Positions 28,116-36,534 of a stretch of DNA of 64,000 nucleotides are shown piece after piece. The translations under genes and the position numbers were made by a program. The DNA is from an uncultured Acidobacteriota bacterium (GTDB lineage Bacteria; Acidobacteriota; Terriglobia; Terriglobales; Acidobacteriaceae). Numbering within the stretch: position 1 is the first letter of the stretch; each line of letters begins with the position of its first letter. The notes under the pieces are model-generated. The model saw only the letters and a list, made by a program, of their open reading frames with translations, did not search any database and was not told where the DNA came from. Where the stretch lies: the NCBI GenBank assembly GCA_903873705.1, contig CAIQPK010000009.1, positions 46,928 through 110,927 on the forward strand, in the 5' to 3' direction.

Positions 28116-29879
28116 ATGCGCATGCGTTCCTGTCTTATCCTGCTGACCGCCGGCTTTCCTCTTGCTGTTTTTGCCCAGGTTTCTCCGCTGCCTGAGCGCG
28201 TTGCGGCACAGAACGCGTTGTTTGAGGAGTTTTACCAGGCAGGACTGAAGGAGTCGCCGCTGCGGGCGACTGGCGTGGGTGATTATCGCTATAACGCTCT
28301 GCTGGACGATGCGTCGCTGGCGGAGGTCCGGCGACAGCACGTGGAGGCGGACGCCTTCCTGGCGCGGCTGCGGGCGATTTCGACGGTGGGGATGACTGAC
28401 GCCGATATGCTTTCTCACACGCTGCTGGAGTGGCAGCTGGCGCGGCGTGATGTGAGCTTCGAGCTGAAGAATTACGAGATGCCGGTGAATCAGCAGAACG
28501 GCGTCCACACCGACCTGGCCGACCTGCCGTTGAGCGTGCCGCTGGATTCGGTGCAGCACTATGAGGACTACATTGCGCGGCTGCACCAGATTCCGCGGGT
28601 GTTGACGCAGACGATCGAAGTGATGCGGGCGGGCGAGAAGGATGGCCTGATGCCGCCGAAGATGATCCTGGATAAGCTGCCCGGGCAGTGCGAAGGCATC
28701 ATTGCGGCGAATCCGTTTATGCTGCCGGCGAAGAAGTTTCCCGCGAGTTTTTCTGAAGCAGACAAGAAACGATTGACGGCGGCGATGACGGCGGCCGTGA
28801 ACGATGATGTGTTTCCGGCGTACAGGCAGTTCATCGTGTTTCTACGCAAGGAGTATGCGCCGAAGGGACGGGCGGCGATTTCGGTGGAGAGCCTGCCTGA
28901 TGGCAAGCGGCGGTATGCCGAAGCGGTGAAGTCGATGACGACGGTGAACATTACGCCCGAGGCGGTGCATGCGCTGGGCCTGGCGGAGGTAGACCGCATC
29001 ACGAAAGAGATGACCACGCTGGCGCTGGCGCAGGGGTATAAGGACCTGGCGAGCTTTCGTGCGGCTATCAACAGCGATCCGAAGTGGACCCCGAAGAGCG
29101 AAGAGCAGATCGTTGCGGATTTCAAGAAGTACATTGACCAGATGCAGCCTAAGTTGCCGGAGCTTTTCGGTCTGCTGCCGAAGGCGGCGGTAACGGTGGA
29201 GGGGATACCCGACTTCGATGCGGCGGCGGCAACGCACTACAACCGGGGTACTCCGGACGGTCGGCGCGCAGGGCGGGTGGTGGTGGCGGTGGCTGATCCC
29301 ACGCACCGGACGCTGGTGCTGGATGAAGCGGTGGCGTACCACGAGGGCGTGCCCGGGCATCATCTGCAGATCAGCGTGGCGCAGCAGTTGCAGGGGCTGC
29401 CGAAGTTTCGCTTGAGCAGTGGTGGTTTGTCGGCCTATACCGAAGGCTGGGGCTTGTATGCTGAGGAGCTGGGCAAGGAAGTGGGTTTCTATAAAGACCC
29501 GGTTTCAGACTACGGCCGGCTCAACTCGGAGTTGTTTCGCGCGGTGCGGCTGGTGGTGGATAGCGGCATCCACGATAAAGGCTGGACGCGCGACCAGGTG
29601 ATTGCCTACATGCACGCGAACGATGTGAATGACGTGCTGGCGCAGTCGGAGACGGACCGTTATATCGCGTGGCCAGGGCAGGCGCTGGCGTACAAGATGG
29701 GGCAGCTGAAGATTCGCGAACTGCGCGAGCGCGCGAAGGAGCAGCTGGGAGCGAAGTTCGACATCAAGGCATTTCATGACGAGGTCCTGGATGGCGGGGC
29801 ACTGCCGCTGGACCTGCTGGAAGCGAGGGTGGACCGCTGGATCAAGGCTCAGATGCCACAGGACGCGGCGGTTCGGTAA
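28116..29879 (+). CDS. Exported DUF885-family putative metallopeptidase
   Basis: The 587-residue protein has a signal peptide (MRMRSCLILLTAGFPLAVFA). The zinc-type motif HEGVPGHHLQ lies near residue 409, with a downstream conserved SAYTEGWGLYAEELG. These are hallmarks of DUF885, a family related to M32-type carboxypeptidases. The start at 28116 is the first ATG after the divergent glycosyltransferase gene; an open frame extending much farther left is a shadow of that gene. Substrate unknown, presumably peptides in the periplasm. Divergent spacing is 93 bp. Confidence 0.82.
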   Translation: MRMRSCLILLTAGFPLAVFAQVSPLPERVAAQNALFEEFYQAGLKESPLRATGVGDYRYNALLDDASLAEVRRQHVEADAFLARLRAISTVGMTDADMLSHTLLEWQLARRDVSFELKNYEMPVNQQNGVHTDLADLPLSVPLDSVQHYEDYIARLHQIPRVLTQTIEVMRAGEKDGLMPPKMILDKLPGQCEGIIAANPFMLPAKKFPASFSEADKKRLTAAMTAAVNDDVFPAYRQFIVFLRKEYAPKGRAAISVESLPDGKRRYAEAVKSMTTVNITPEAVHALGLAEVDRITKEMTTLALAQGYKDLASFRAAINSDPKWTPKSEEQIVADFKKYIDQMQPKLPELFGLLPKAAVTVEGIPDFDAAAATHYNRGTPDGRRAGRVVVAVADPTHRTLVLDEAVAYHEGVPGHHLQISVAQQLQGLPKFRLSSGGLSAYTEGWGLYAEELGKEVGFYKDPVSDYGRLNSELFRAVRLVVDSGIHDKGWTRDQVIAYMHANDVNDVLAQSETDRYIAWPGQALAYKMGQLKIRELRERAKEQLGAKFDIKAFHDEVLDGGALPLDLLEARVDRWIKAQMPQDAAVR

Positions 29880-29887
29880 CGCCCAAC

Positions 29888-31243
29888 TTAGTGCTTCATG
29901 GCTGCTTCGACTTCGTCGGCAGTGTGGGCGAGGGCGGCGTGGAAGTCGCCCAATGTGCCGTCGGCGTTGACGTAAAACGTGTCTTCGATGCGGACGCCGA
30001 GGTTCTCTTCCGGAATGTAGATGCCGGGTTCGATGGTGAAGACGCTGCCGGGGAGCAGGGGCTTGGTGTAGTCGTAGGGATCGTGCACGCCGATGCCGAC
30101 GGAGTGGCCGAGCGAGTGTACGAAGTACTTGCCGAGCGGCTGCCCGTGGAGGTCTTTGCCGTGGGTGTTGATGTAGTCGAAGGCGATTTTGTCGAGGTCG
30201 TTGGGGTCGGGGGTATCGCGTTGCAGCACGTTGCCGAGCCATGACTTGCCGGCGATAAAGGCCTGGCGAGCGGCGTTTTGAGCGCCGAGCACAATGTCGT
30301 AAATCTCGCGCTGGCGAGCGGTGAAGTGGCCGCTGACGGGATAGGTGCGGGTGATGTCGGAGGCGTACATGGAGAACTCGCCGGCGGCGTCGACGACGAC
30401 GAGGTCGCCCGCCTGCATGGTGCGGCCGTTGGCGGAGTAGTGCAGCGTGGTGGAGAATGGGCCGGAGCCGACGATGGAGGCGTAGCTGGGGCGCTCGCAG
30501 CCATTGTCCTTGAGTTTGTAGTCGATCAGGCCGCTGATGGAGCGCTCGTTTACGCCGGGGCGGATGGCTTTGAAGAGGGCCATGTGGGCGGCGACGGACG
30601 CGTCGGCGGCCTTCTTGAGCAGGGCGATTTCTGCGGGCGTTTTCGTCATACGAAGCAGCATGATCTGCTGGCGAATTTCGGAGGGAGCAGGAATGGCGTT
30701 GGCGAGGCTGGCGGAGAGCAGGGCGATGGTGGCGGTGGCTCGGGGTTGGTCGTTGGCGATGTAGAGGCGGCCACCGACGTTGCTGAGGTAGTGGGTGGAG
30801 TCGCCGATAGTGATCCGGCTGAGCTCCATGGGGAGGTCCGTCATGGAGCGGACTTCGTCGGCGTTGGCGAGGTGCGCGGCGTTAGGGGTTTCGGCGGTGA
30901 GCTTGGTGCCGGTGTACTTTTCGAGGCGCAGGTTGTGCGCGGGAAGGAAGAGGATTTCGCGGTAGGGCGTGGTGGCGGTTGCGGCTTCGATGAGGAGAGC
31001 GGCGCCGGGCTCGTTCCAGCCGGTGAGGTTGTAGAAGTCTTCGTCCTGACGGTAGGGGTCGAGGTCGAGCTGGGGTTCTTCGGCGGCGAAGAGGAGTGCG
31101 GCTCCGCCGTTGAGTTTGGCGGAGAGGGCGGTGCGGCGGGCGTGGTACTCGGGTGCGGGGACGGACTCCAGGGCGAGAGCGGGGAGGGCGAAGACGACGG
31201 CGAGAGCCGAAAGGAGAAGGAGAGTCCAACACGAGCGGGACAT
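29888..31243 (-). CDS. Exported Xaa-Pro aminopeptidase (M24B, PepP-like)
   Basis: The 451-residue protein has a signal peptide (about 1-24, SALAVVFALPALA). An AMP N-terminal domain (EYHARRTALSAKLNGGAALL, DEDFYNLTGW) is followed by the pita-bread catalytic domain. All five metal ligands can be placed: Asp in VVVDAAGEF, Asp in SDITRTYP, His in HSLGHSVGIG, Glu in TIEPGIYI and Glu in VRIEDTF. It removes N-terminal residues before proline. The ATG at 31243 follows GAGG at good spacing; GTG at 31249 is the alternative. Convergent with the preceding gene, 8 bp apart. Confidence 0.87.
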   Translation of the reverse strand: MSRSCWTLLLLSALAVVFALPALALESVPAPEYHARRTALSAKLNGGAALLFAAEEPQLDLDPYRQDEDFYNLTGWNEPGAALLIEAATATTPYREILFLPAHNLRLEKYTGTKLTAETPNAAHLANADEVRSMTDLPMELSRITIGDSTHYLSNVGGRLYIANDQPRATATIALLSASLANAIPAPSEIRQQIMLLRMTKTPAEIALLKKAADASVAAHMALFKAIRPGVNERSISGLIDYKLKDNGCERPSYASIVGSGPFSTTLHYSANGRTMQAGDLVVVDAAGEFSMYASDITRTYPVSGHFTARQREIYDIVLGAQNAARQAFIAGKSWLGNVLQRDTPDPNDLDKIAFDYINTHGKDLHGQPLGKYFVHSLGHSVGIGVHDPYDYTKPLLPGSVFTIEPGIYIPEENLGVRIEDTFYVNADGTLGDFHAALAHTADEVEAAMKH

Positions 31244-31293
31244 GAGCACCTCGAGAGAGCGGTGCGCGTAGTGTATCGCGTGGGAGTGCTGCT

Positions 31294-32184
31294 TTAGTTG
31301 AGGAAGAAGGTCCGGTAGAGGGTGTCGCGCTGGACGGGTTTGAAGCCAGCGTCGCGGATGATGCGGCGGAGTTCCTCTTCGGTGGCTGGACCGGTGGCTT
31401 CGTCGAGCATGACGGAGCCGACGTCGTTGGCTCCGAAGCGGAGGGTCATTTGCAGGACCTTGAGGCCTTGTGCGGCGTGGGAGCTTTCGATGTTGAGGAT
31501 GTTGTCCAGGAACATGCGGCTCACGGCGAGGTTCTTGAGGTACTCGATGGCGGTAGTGGCTTCGGAGTAGGCGAGGGCGGGGTCTGTGGGATAGAACGGC
31601 AGCGGCGTGAAGGCGGTGAAGCCGCCGGTTTCCTGCTGCAAATTGTAGAGCGCTTCGAGGTGGTCGACGCGCTGGTCAAGGGTTTCGCCGGCGCCGAAGG
31701 CGAGTGAGGCCGTGGTGCTGATGCCGAGCTGGTGGGCGGCGCGGTGGATGGGGAGCGTGTCGGCGGTGAGGTTGTCGCCGGGCAGCGAGTCGAGGCCAGC
31801 GGCCTGGAGGCGGCGGAGGATGTCGCTGGCGGGTGTGCTGTTGGCTGCGGAGAGATGCAGGATGTCTGCCGCCGAAAGGCAGTGGAGTGAAATGTTGCCG
31901 AAGCGTTGTTTAATGCCGGTGAAAAGGTGCTCGAGTGTGGCCAGGCCGGGGGTGGCGGCGTGGCGGGCGGATGCTATGCCGGTGGCGCCCAGCTCGATGC
32001 TGTGCTGGACCTCGGCGAAGACGGGTTCCAGGTCGAAGGAGGTGGGCGGCAGGTTGCGGTCGATGCTGTAGGTGACGACGCCTTCGGGGTGGAGGCGGCG
32101 ACGGACGGCGTCGGCTTCCATGCCGATGCCGACGAGGTCGACGGAGGCGAGGCAGTCGAGGGCTTGCTGGCGGGTGATTCCCAT
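31294..32184 (-). CDS. MqnC homologue lacking the radical-SAM cluster motif
   Basis: The 296-residue protein matches dehypoxanthine futalosine cyclase (MqnC) along most of its length. Matches include MGITRQQALDCLASVDLVGI, GMEADAVRRRLHPEGVVTY, QETGGFTAFTPLPF, HAAQGLKVLQMTLRFGANDV and IRDAGFKPVQRDTLYRTFF. MqnC is a radical-SAM enzyme of menaquinone synthesis and normally carries a CxxxCxxC motif after the RxxHPEG region. Here the sequence goes from YSIDRNLPPTSF straight to DLEPVFAEVQ, with the cysteine segment absent, and a second gap lies near GLDSLPGDN. The frame is intact. It is shorter than the usual roughly 370 residues. Catalysis of the known reaction is therefore unlikely; it may be decaying or repurposed. 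Confidence 0.8.
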   Translation of the reverse strand: MGITRQQALDCLASVDLVGIGMEADAVRRRLHPEGVVTYSIDRNLPPTSFDLEPVFAEVQHSIELGATGIASARHAATPGLATLEHLFTGIKQRFGNISLHCLSAADILHLSAANSTPASDILRRLQAAGLDSLPGDNLTADTLPIHRAAHQLGISTTASLAFGAGETLDQRVDHLEALYNLQQETGGFTAFTPLPFYPTDPALAYSEATTAIEYLKNLAVSRMFLDNILNIESSHAAQGLKVLQMTLRFGANDVGSVMLDEATGPATEEELRRIIRDAGFKPVQRDTLYRTFFLN

Positions 32185-32408
32185 GGTGAAAGTTTACGCT
32201 TTGCCGGTGGGTACCGGCCCCCCACCCCCGGTTTCGGGAGGGTTCGCTTGTTTTGTTGCGGTTGCGAGATGTATTGGCTGTAAGTCTTTGATGGCAGAGA
32301 TGTTGGGTGGAAGATGTCTGGTTTGTTGGGGATACGGGAGATAGAGACAAAGGCGGTGATTATCCCCTAAAGGCAAGTGAGGGGTATGCTTGCGGGGAGG
32401 AATTGCCT

Positions 32409-33071
32409 ATGACCATGCAGGTTGCGATGGTGGGGACGGACGGAATTGTGCTGGCGAGCGATGTAAGGCACTCCCTTAGTCCGAGGTTGGACGGCGTGGC
32501 TGCTCGTTTTGGGTATGGTGGAACAAAGATACACATCGACGGTTCTGCGAGTATGGCTGTCTGTTGTGCTCGGGACATAAATGCGTGCAAACACTTTGCC
32601 GTCAGGGTATTGGCGGAACTTCCCACCGTCCAAGCAGACATGCGCGAAGAGAAAATTCGTAATATCGGTCGTGAGATTGGGGAAAAACTTTCGTTCCAAC
32701 GAGACATCGAGTCGCTAATCGTTTTTGCTGACAACACCACAAGGTTCTACCGCTTCCGCTGGATGAGTTTTGACAAAGAGGCGAGTGTCGTAGCAGTAAT
32801 GGACGCTGCCCCCGCCGGTGACACCGTAAACTCTGCGATCTTCTGGAGAATGAGATATTACGAACGACTGCCCATGGCAAAACTCGTCCCTCTGGCCTCG
32901 CATATGATCGTTTCGGCAGGGGCGATGAATCCCGAAATGATAGAAGGTCTTGAAATTGTGACGTGTGACAGCACCGGCTTCAGGCGATTTACAGATGACG
33001 AAAACCGCGAGTGGAAGACCAAAGCGCAAAAGCGTGAAAAGCGCATAGGTAGAATGGTCTTGAAGCCATGA
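32409..33071 (+). CDS. Solitary proteasome-like Ntn hydrolase
   Basis: The 220-residue protein begins MTMQVAMVGTDGIVLASDVR, which aligns with the N-terminus of proteasome beta subunits. After removal of Met1, Thr would be position 1, Asp falls at position 17 and Arg at 19, as in proteasomes. The strand GTKIHID supplies a Lys at position 39, matching Lys33 after a small insertion. ASMAVCCARDINACKHFAVR matches the next helix. A proteasome-type self-compartmentalised or small N-terminal-Thr hydrolase is likely; no ATPase or second subunit lies nearby. GGGGAGGAATTGCCT precedes the ATG. A longer in-frame upstream start at 32307 lacks an SD. Confidence 0.6.
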   Translation: MTMQVAMVGTDGIVLASDVRHSLSPRLDGVAARFGYGGTKIHIDGSASMAVCCARDINACKHFAVRVLAELPTVQADMREEKIRNIGREIGEKLSFQRDIESLIVFADNTTRFYRFRWMSFDKEASVVAVMDAAPAGDTVNSAIFWRMRYYERLPMAKLVPLASHMIVSAGAMNPEMIEGLEIVTCDSTGFRRFTDDENREWKTKAQKREKRIGRMVLKP

Positions 33072-33223
33072 AAAGATCCGACGAAAACCCAACCCGCCAA
33101 AACTTCTACGATCTTCTATGCAAAGCAGCGACTACCCCCGTAGCGCCAGCCGCGACTCCCGAGCGCAAGGGCAAACCTGAATCACAGTCCGCTCCGCAAG
33201 CTGGCGAAACATCGGCCGCATGA
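33068..33223 (+). CDS. Small coupled ORF after the proteasome-like gene
   Basis: The 51-residue ORF (MKRSDENPTRQNFYDLLCKA, then a Pro/Ala/Lys-rich tail) starts in an ATGA overlap with the hydrolase stop codon, the classic sign of translational coupling. Its last 30 codons run antisense into the 3' end of the transposase gene. It may be a real small partner, or the remnant of a longer gene cut by the transposon. Uncertain. Confidence 0.4.
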   Translation: MKRSDENPTRQNFYDLLCKAATTPVAPAATPERKGKPESQSAPQAGETSAA

Positions 33224-34070
33224 CGTGGCGGCGGTTGTAGCGGAACGCGTATTCGTTTAGGTACGACTGCAAATACCCCAAGCCAACCTGATAGTAAACG
33301 CCTGTGATGCCGCGCTTCACCAAGCTCCAGAATCCGTCAATCGTGTTCGTGTGAGCGTAACCGTCAACGTAGGTTTCCGAATGGTTCACGGTCGCCAGCT
33401 TGTGCGATTGGCCCATCCACCGCACCTGCTCCAAAGTCTTTGAAGAGTCCGCATATATCATCGTGCGCGGGCTCAGAACCTCACCCACCACAGGCAGGAT
33501 GGAATGTTTGCTGGCATCCGGCAGAACTCTGGGAATAACGCGCCCCTTGCCGTGCCGCTCCACGATCCCCATGACGGGCGTCTTGGCCTTGCCGCGGAGA
33601 TGCTGCACCTTATTCGAGTCCGATCCCCCGAAGTACGCCTCATCCATCTCCACCGGCCCTGAGAGCTTTCCTTCATCACCCATGAGCGTCCGAATCTGCT
33701 TCATCATGCGCCACGCGGTCTTGTACGTTACGCCGGTCTCGCGCTGAATCTGCTTTGCGGAGACTCCCACGCGCGTAGACGACATAAGCCGAATGACCAG
33801 AAACCACGTCAGCAGCGAAGTAGTGGACTTGTGGAAGATCGTTCCGGCCAGCGGGTATAGATGGGACCCGCAAGCCCTGCAAGCGTATGAGGTACGTCCA
33901 CTGACCCGATAATGCTTCCGCTCCAGCTTGCATGTCACACAAAGCGCCATACCGCCCGGAAACCGCTTCTCCATCACCCACTCAAGACACGCATCGTCTG
34001 TGGGGAATTCACGCGCAAAGTCTGTGACTGTGTACTTCTGCTGTGGCGGAACTGTTTGTCTGCGATTCAT
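33132..34070 (-). CDS. IS1595-family (ISXO2-like) transposase
   Basis: The 312-residue protein has an N-terminal zinc ribbon (CVTCKLERKHYRVSG, then CRACGSH, about 44-68). A DDE-type IS1595 catalytic domain follows: VEMDEAYFGGSD near 141, IYADSSKTLEQ near 207 and HTNTIDGFWSLVKRG near 237. Family length is right, so the gene looks intact. I looked for terminal inverted repeats and target-site duplications around 33070-34110 and did not find a convincing pair, so element borders are not given. It overlaps the small ORF at 33068-33223 on the opposite strand. Confidence 0.85.
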   Translation of the reverse strand: MNRRQTVPPQQKYTVTDFAREFPTDDACLEWVMEKRFPGGMALCVTCKLERKHYRVSGRTSYACRACGSHLYPLAGTIFHKSTTSLLTWFLVIRLMSSTRVGVSAKQIQRETGVTYKTAWRMMKQIRTLMGDEGKLSGPVEMDEAYFGGSDSNKVQHLRGKAKTPVMGIVERHGKGRVIPRVLPDASKHSILPVVGEVLSPRTMIYADSSKTLEQVRWMGQSHKLATVNHSETYVDGYAHTNTIDGFWSLVKRGITGVYYQVGLGYLQSYLNEYAFRYNRRHVMRPMFRQLAERTVIQVCPCARESRLALRG

Positions 34071-34105
34071 GGTGTTTTCCTTGTTCTGAGAGCTATGATT
34101 TTGGG

Positions 34106-34399
34106 ATGACAGCCGAAGAGAAAACCGACCTAATGCGCTACATGCTTACTGAGTGGAAAGCCACAATGAAAGAGCGGATGGCTCTAAAGGCTCTCTTGAA
34201 TATCCTTGCCGAACAGAATCCTCAATTTGATCTTCAGACCATGCTGAAGACAGTGAGAGGTTCCGCATCTGTGCAAGAGCGTCTGGATGCCCATTTCGCA
34301 GGCTTTGAAGAACTACTAGCGAAATCTGGCGATGGAACTCTTGATGAAATGATTCGTCTTCTTGCGGAAAGAGACATTCAATCCGGGAACGTACACTAG
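34106..34399 (+). CDS. Small helical protein of unknown function
   Basis: The 97-residue protein (MTAEEKTDLMRYMLTEWKAT onward) is predicted helical, with no Cys and no membrane segment. It is divergent from the transposase gene with 35 bp between start codons and may be a passenger or host gene at the insertion site. The ATG at 34106 follows ATTTTGGG, a weak SD. No family recognised. Confidence 0.5.
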   Translation: MTAEEKTDLMRYMLTEWKATMKERMALKALLNILAEQNPQFDLQTMLKTVRGSASVQERLDAHFAGFEELLAKSGDGTLDEMIRLLAERDIQSGNVH

Positions 34400-34793
34400 C
34401 CTCACTCATCACACCCTCCTGCGCACTTGCGCTGAAGGGATAATCACCCAAAGGCGTTTCACGCAAAGGGCGCAAAGAGAGACGAGTGCACGCTAAGGGC
34501 GCGAAGGCTTCTGCGGTGGATTTTTGGTGATAGTTCTATTTTACGAAAAGGCGGGGAATAAATGTGCCAAATTTCTTTGGCGTATTTAGTGTTTGGTTTG
34601 TTGAGGTTCGGGTGCCGGGAGGATGATTGGGGGCTTGACATGTTTTGTTCGCGAATGGCTTATGGGCCGGTGGAGCGGCGTCGTTATGGTCGGCGCGATG
34701 GACGTTGGGATTGCGGACGGGTCGGCCTGGGCGGGTTGTGGTCGGTGAGTGTACTAGCTTGAGTCCGGCTGAGTGCGGCCAGAAGAGAGAGCA

Positions 34794-34858
34794 TACCCCA
34801 GGGGCTGAAGCCCGGATTTTGGCGGCGTATGAAACCCAAGGCTAAAGCCTTGGGGTAC
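34794..34858. repeat. GGCTGAAGCC-type intergenic repeat (copy 2)
   Basis: An imperfect inverted repeat: TACCCCAGGGGCTGAAGCC on the left and GGCTAAAGCCTTGGGGTA on the right. It shares its core with the element at 12589-12648. Confidence 0.6.
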
Positions 34859-34970
34859 CTTCGAGCAACGGCAACGGCAAGAACAGGCAACGGCAATGAC
34901 AACGCCCAACTGCAGCGGCAAGAACGGAGAATGAAAGAGCCGTGAAGGGAGGTTTTTCGCTGCGCTGAAT

Positions 34971-34999
34971 GACGATTTCCTCTATTGAGAAATTGTCTA
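34971..34999. repeat. REP-like hairpin (copy A)
   Basis: GACgATTtCCTC-tatt-GAGaAATTGTC, a near-perfect palindrome preceded by TTCGCTGCGCT. Copy B lies at 39901-39928; both are followed by TAAGAA. Coordinates are accurate to about one base. Confidence 0.6.
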
Positions 35000-35010
35000 A
35001 GAAGACCGAG

Positions 35011-36534
35011 TCAGGTTAGCTGGCGGCGGGCGGCGGAGCGGGCGTCGCGGATGAGGTCGGGGAGGCCGACGCCGCGATAGGCGTTGCCGAGGAGGGTGAG
35101 GCCCGGGATGTCGGCGATGAGGGCTTCGAGTTGGGCGATGCGTTTCTGATGACCGACTTCGTACTGGGGGAGCGAGCGGGGGAGGCGGCGGACGTGGGTG
35201 TGGATGGGATCGGGGATGGGGCCGAGGATTTCGCGGAGCTGAGTGAGGGCGGCGTGGGTGATGGTCTCGTCGGTGGCATGGGCGAGGGCTTCGGCGGACG
35301 GGCCGCCGAAGAAGGCGCGGAGGATGCGGGCGCCGGCGGGGGAGCGGTGGGGGAATTTCTGGTCGACGAAGGTGCAGGCGAGGAGGGGGGCATCAGCGGC
35401 TGTATCGGCGGCTGTGAATGCGGGGATCTCTCCACTTCGCTGCGCTTCGGTTGAGATGACGGGTTCTTGTCTTGTGGTTTGCGGGACGAGGAAGCCGAAG
35501 CCTTGCGGGATGGTGAAGGTGAGGGCGAGGTCGGCGGGCCACGTCATGGCGACGAGGATGGCGGAGCTGGCGTCGGTGGGGAGGAGCTTGTCGATGCGAC
35601 GGTTGTAGTCGATGGCAGCGAGGAAGGGCTTCGTTGTGTCGACCGACGTGGTGAAGATGACATGGTCGAACAAATCGACGATCGCAGGATGAGGCACTTT
35701 CTGGGGTTCAAAAGTTGGATCGTCGAGGATGACTTGCCAGCGAGGATCATCCCAGATGTGTAGCGCGGGTGTGTTGAGATGCAGGCGATCCTGCGGAAGC
35801 CGGGCGGTGAGCGCTTCGGTGAGGGAGGCGATGCCGTTGCGCAGCGAGGTGAAAATGGGTTGTGGCTGTCTTTCGCCGCGCGCTTTGGAGGAGGCTTGCA
35901 GGGCGGCTATGAGGGAGCCGTGCTCTTGTTCCATCCTGACGAACTGAGGCATGACGGCGCGGACGCTGAGTTTGTTGACGTCGCCGCCGAAGACGCCGGA
36001 GAGAAGCGGGGCCGCGAGGGTGGTGAGGACTTCCTCGCCGAAGTGGCGGCGGACGAAGTCGGCTACCGACTCGTCGTGTTGGGGGGATGTGGCTGTGAGT
36101 TCTTCGGCGCGGGTGAGCTCGGCGGCGTAGGCGGCTTTGGCTGATGCGGAGAAGAGGGGCGAGCCTTCGAGGGCGGCGAGGTCGGTGGGGACCATCATGC
36201 GCATGGCGTCGGGGATGGCTTGCAGGGTGGCGTCTTTGAGGATGTAGGTTTTGCGGGTGGCGTCGTTGGAGTCGATGAGTTCGGACTCGAGGCCGAGCTC
36301 GATGGCGAGGTCGCGGGCCCAGGGTTTTTCGGTGACCCAGCCGTCGGGACCGCCTTCGAGGATGTAGCGTCCTTCGGGGGTATCGATGCGGGTGGTCTGG
36401 ATGATGCCGCCGAGTCGGTGGGAGGCTTCGTAGAGATGCCAGTCGATGGCGGCGCCTTTTTGGCGGGCGAGTTCGAGTTCGTAGGCGGCGGTGAGGCCGG
36501 AGATGCCGCCGCCGATGATGGCGATGCGCTTCAT
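35011..36534 (-). CDS. hemG: Protoporphyrinogen/coproporphyrinogen oxidase (HemY/CgoX type)
   Basis: The 507-residue FAD enzyme has the dinucleotide-binding N-terminus IAIIGGGISGLTAAYELE and the family's RLGGIIQTTRIDTPEGRYIL plus EGGPDGWVTEKPWA. Towards the C-terminus it shows the FAD-contact HQKRIAQLEALI, PGLTLLGNAYRGVGLPDLI block. It oxidises coproporphyrinogen III or protoporphyrinogen IX in late heme synthesis; which one depends on the pathway variant. The symbol hemG is used in the generic PPOX sense; this is the HemY-like flavoprotein. It overlaps hemH by ATGA. An extra low-complexity segment (about 355-385) is present. Confidence 0.88.
   Translation of the reverse strand: MKRIAIIGGGISGLTAAYELELARQKGAAIDWHLYEASHRLGGIIQTTRIDTPEGRYILEGGPDGWVTEKPWARDLAIELGLESELIDSNDATRKTYILKDATLQAIPDAMRMMVPTDLAALEGSPLFSASAKAAYAAELTRAEELTATSPQHDESVADFVRRHFGEEVLTTLAAPLLSGVFGGDVNKLSVRAVMPQFVRMEQEHGSLIAALQASSKARGERQPQPIFTSLRNGIASLTEALTARLPQDRLHLNTPALHIWDDPRWQVILDDPTFEPQKVPHPAIVDLFDHVIFTTSVDTTKPFLAAIDYNRRIDKLLPTDASSAILVAMTWPADLALTFTIPQGFGFLVPQTTRQEPVISTEAQRSGEIPAFTAADTAADAPLLACTFVDQKFPHRSPAGARILRAFFGGPSAEALAHATDETITHAALTQLREILGPIPDPIHTHVRRLPRSLPQYEVGHQKRIAQLEALIADIPGLTLLGNAYRGVGLPDLIRDARSAARRQLT

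Larger units (their letters stand above)
34400..35010. other. Repeat-rich intergenic region
   Basis: About 610 bases without a gene. It contains related blocks ACGCAAAGGGCGCAAAG (near 34461) and ACGCTAAGGGCGCGAAG (near 34491), the GGCTGAAGCC element (34794-34858), GGCAACGGCAA runs, and the REP-like hairpin near 34971-34999. Confidence 0.6.

Noticed and set aside
30278..31297. 339-codon plus-strand frame over the M24 peptidase
   Set aside because: Antisense shadow; the minus-strand frame carries signal peptide and all metal ligands.
33070..34110. Terminal inverted repeats of the IS1595-type element
   Set aside because: No matching pair found by eye, so element borders are left open.
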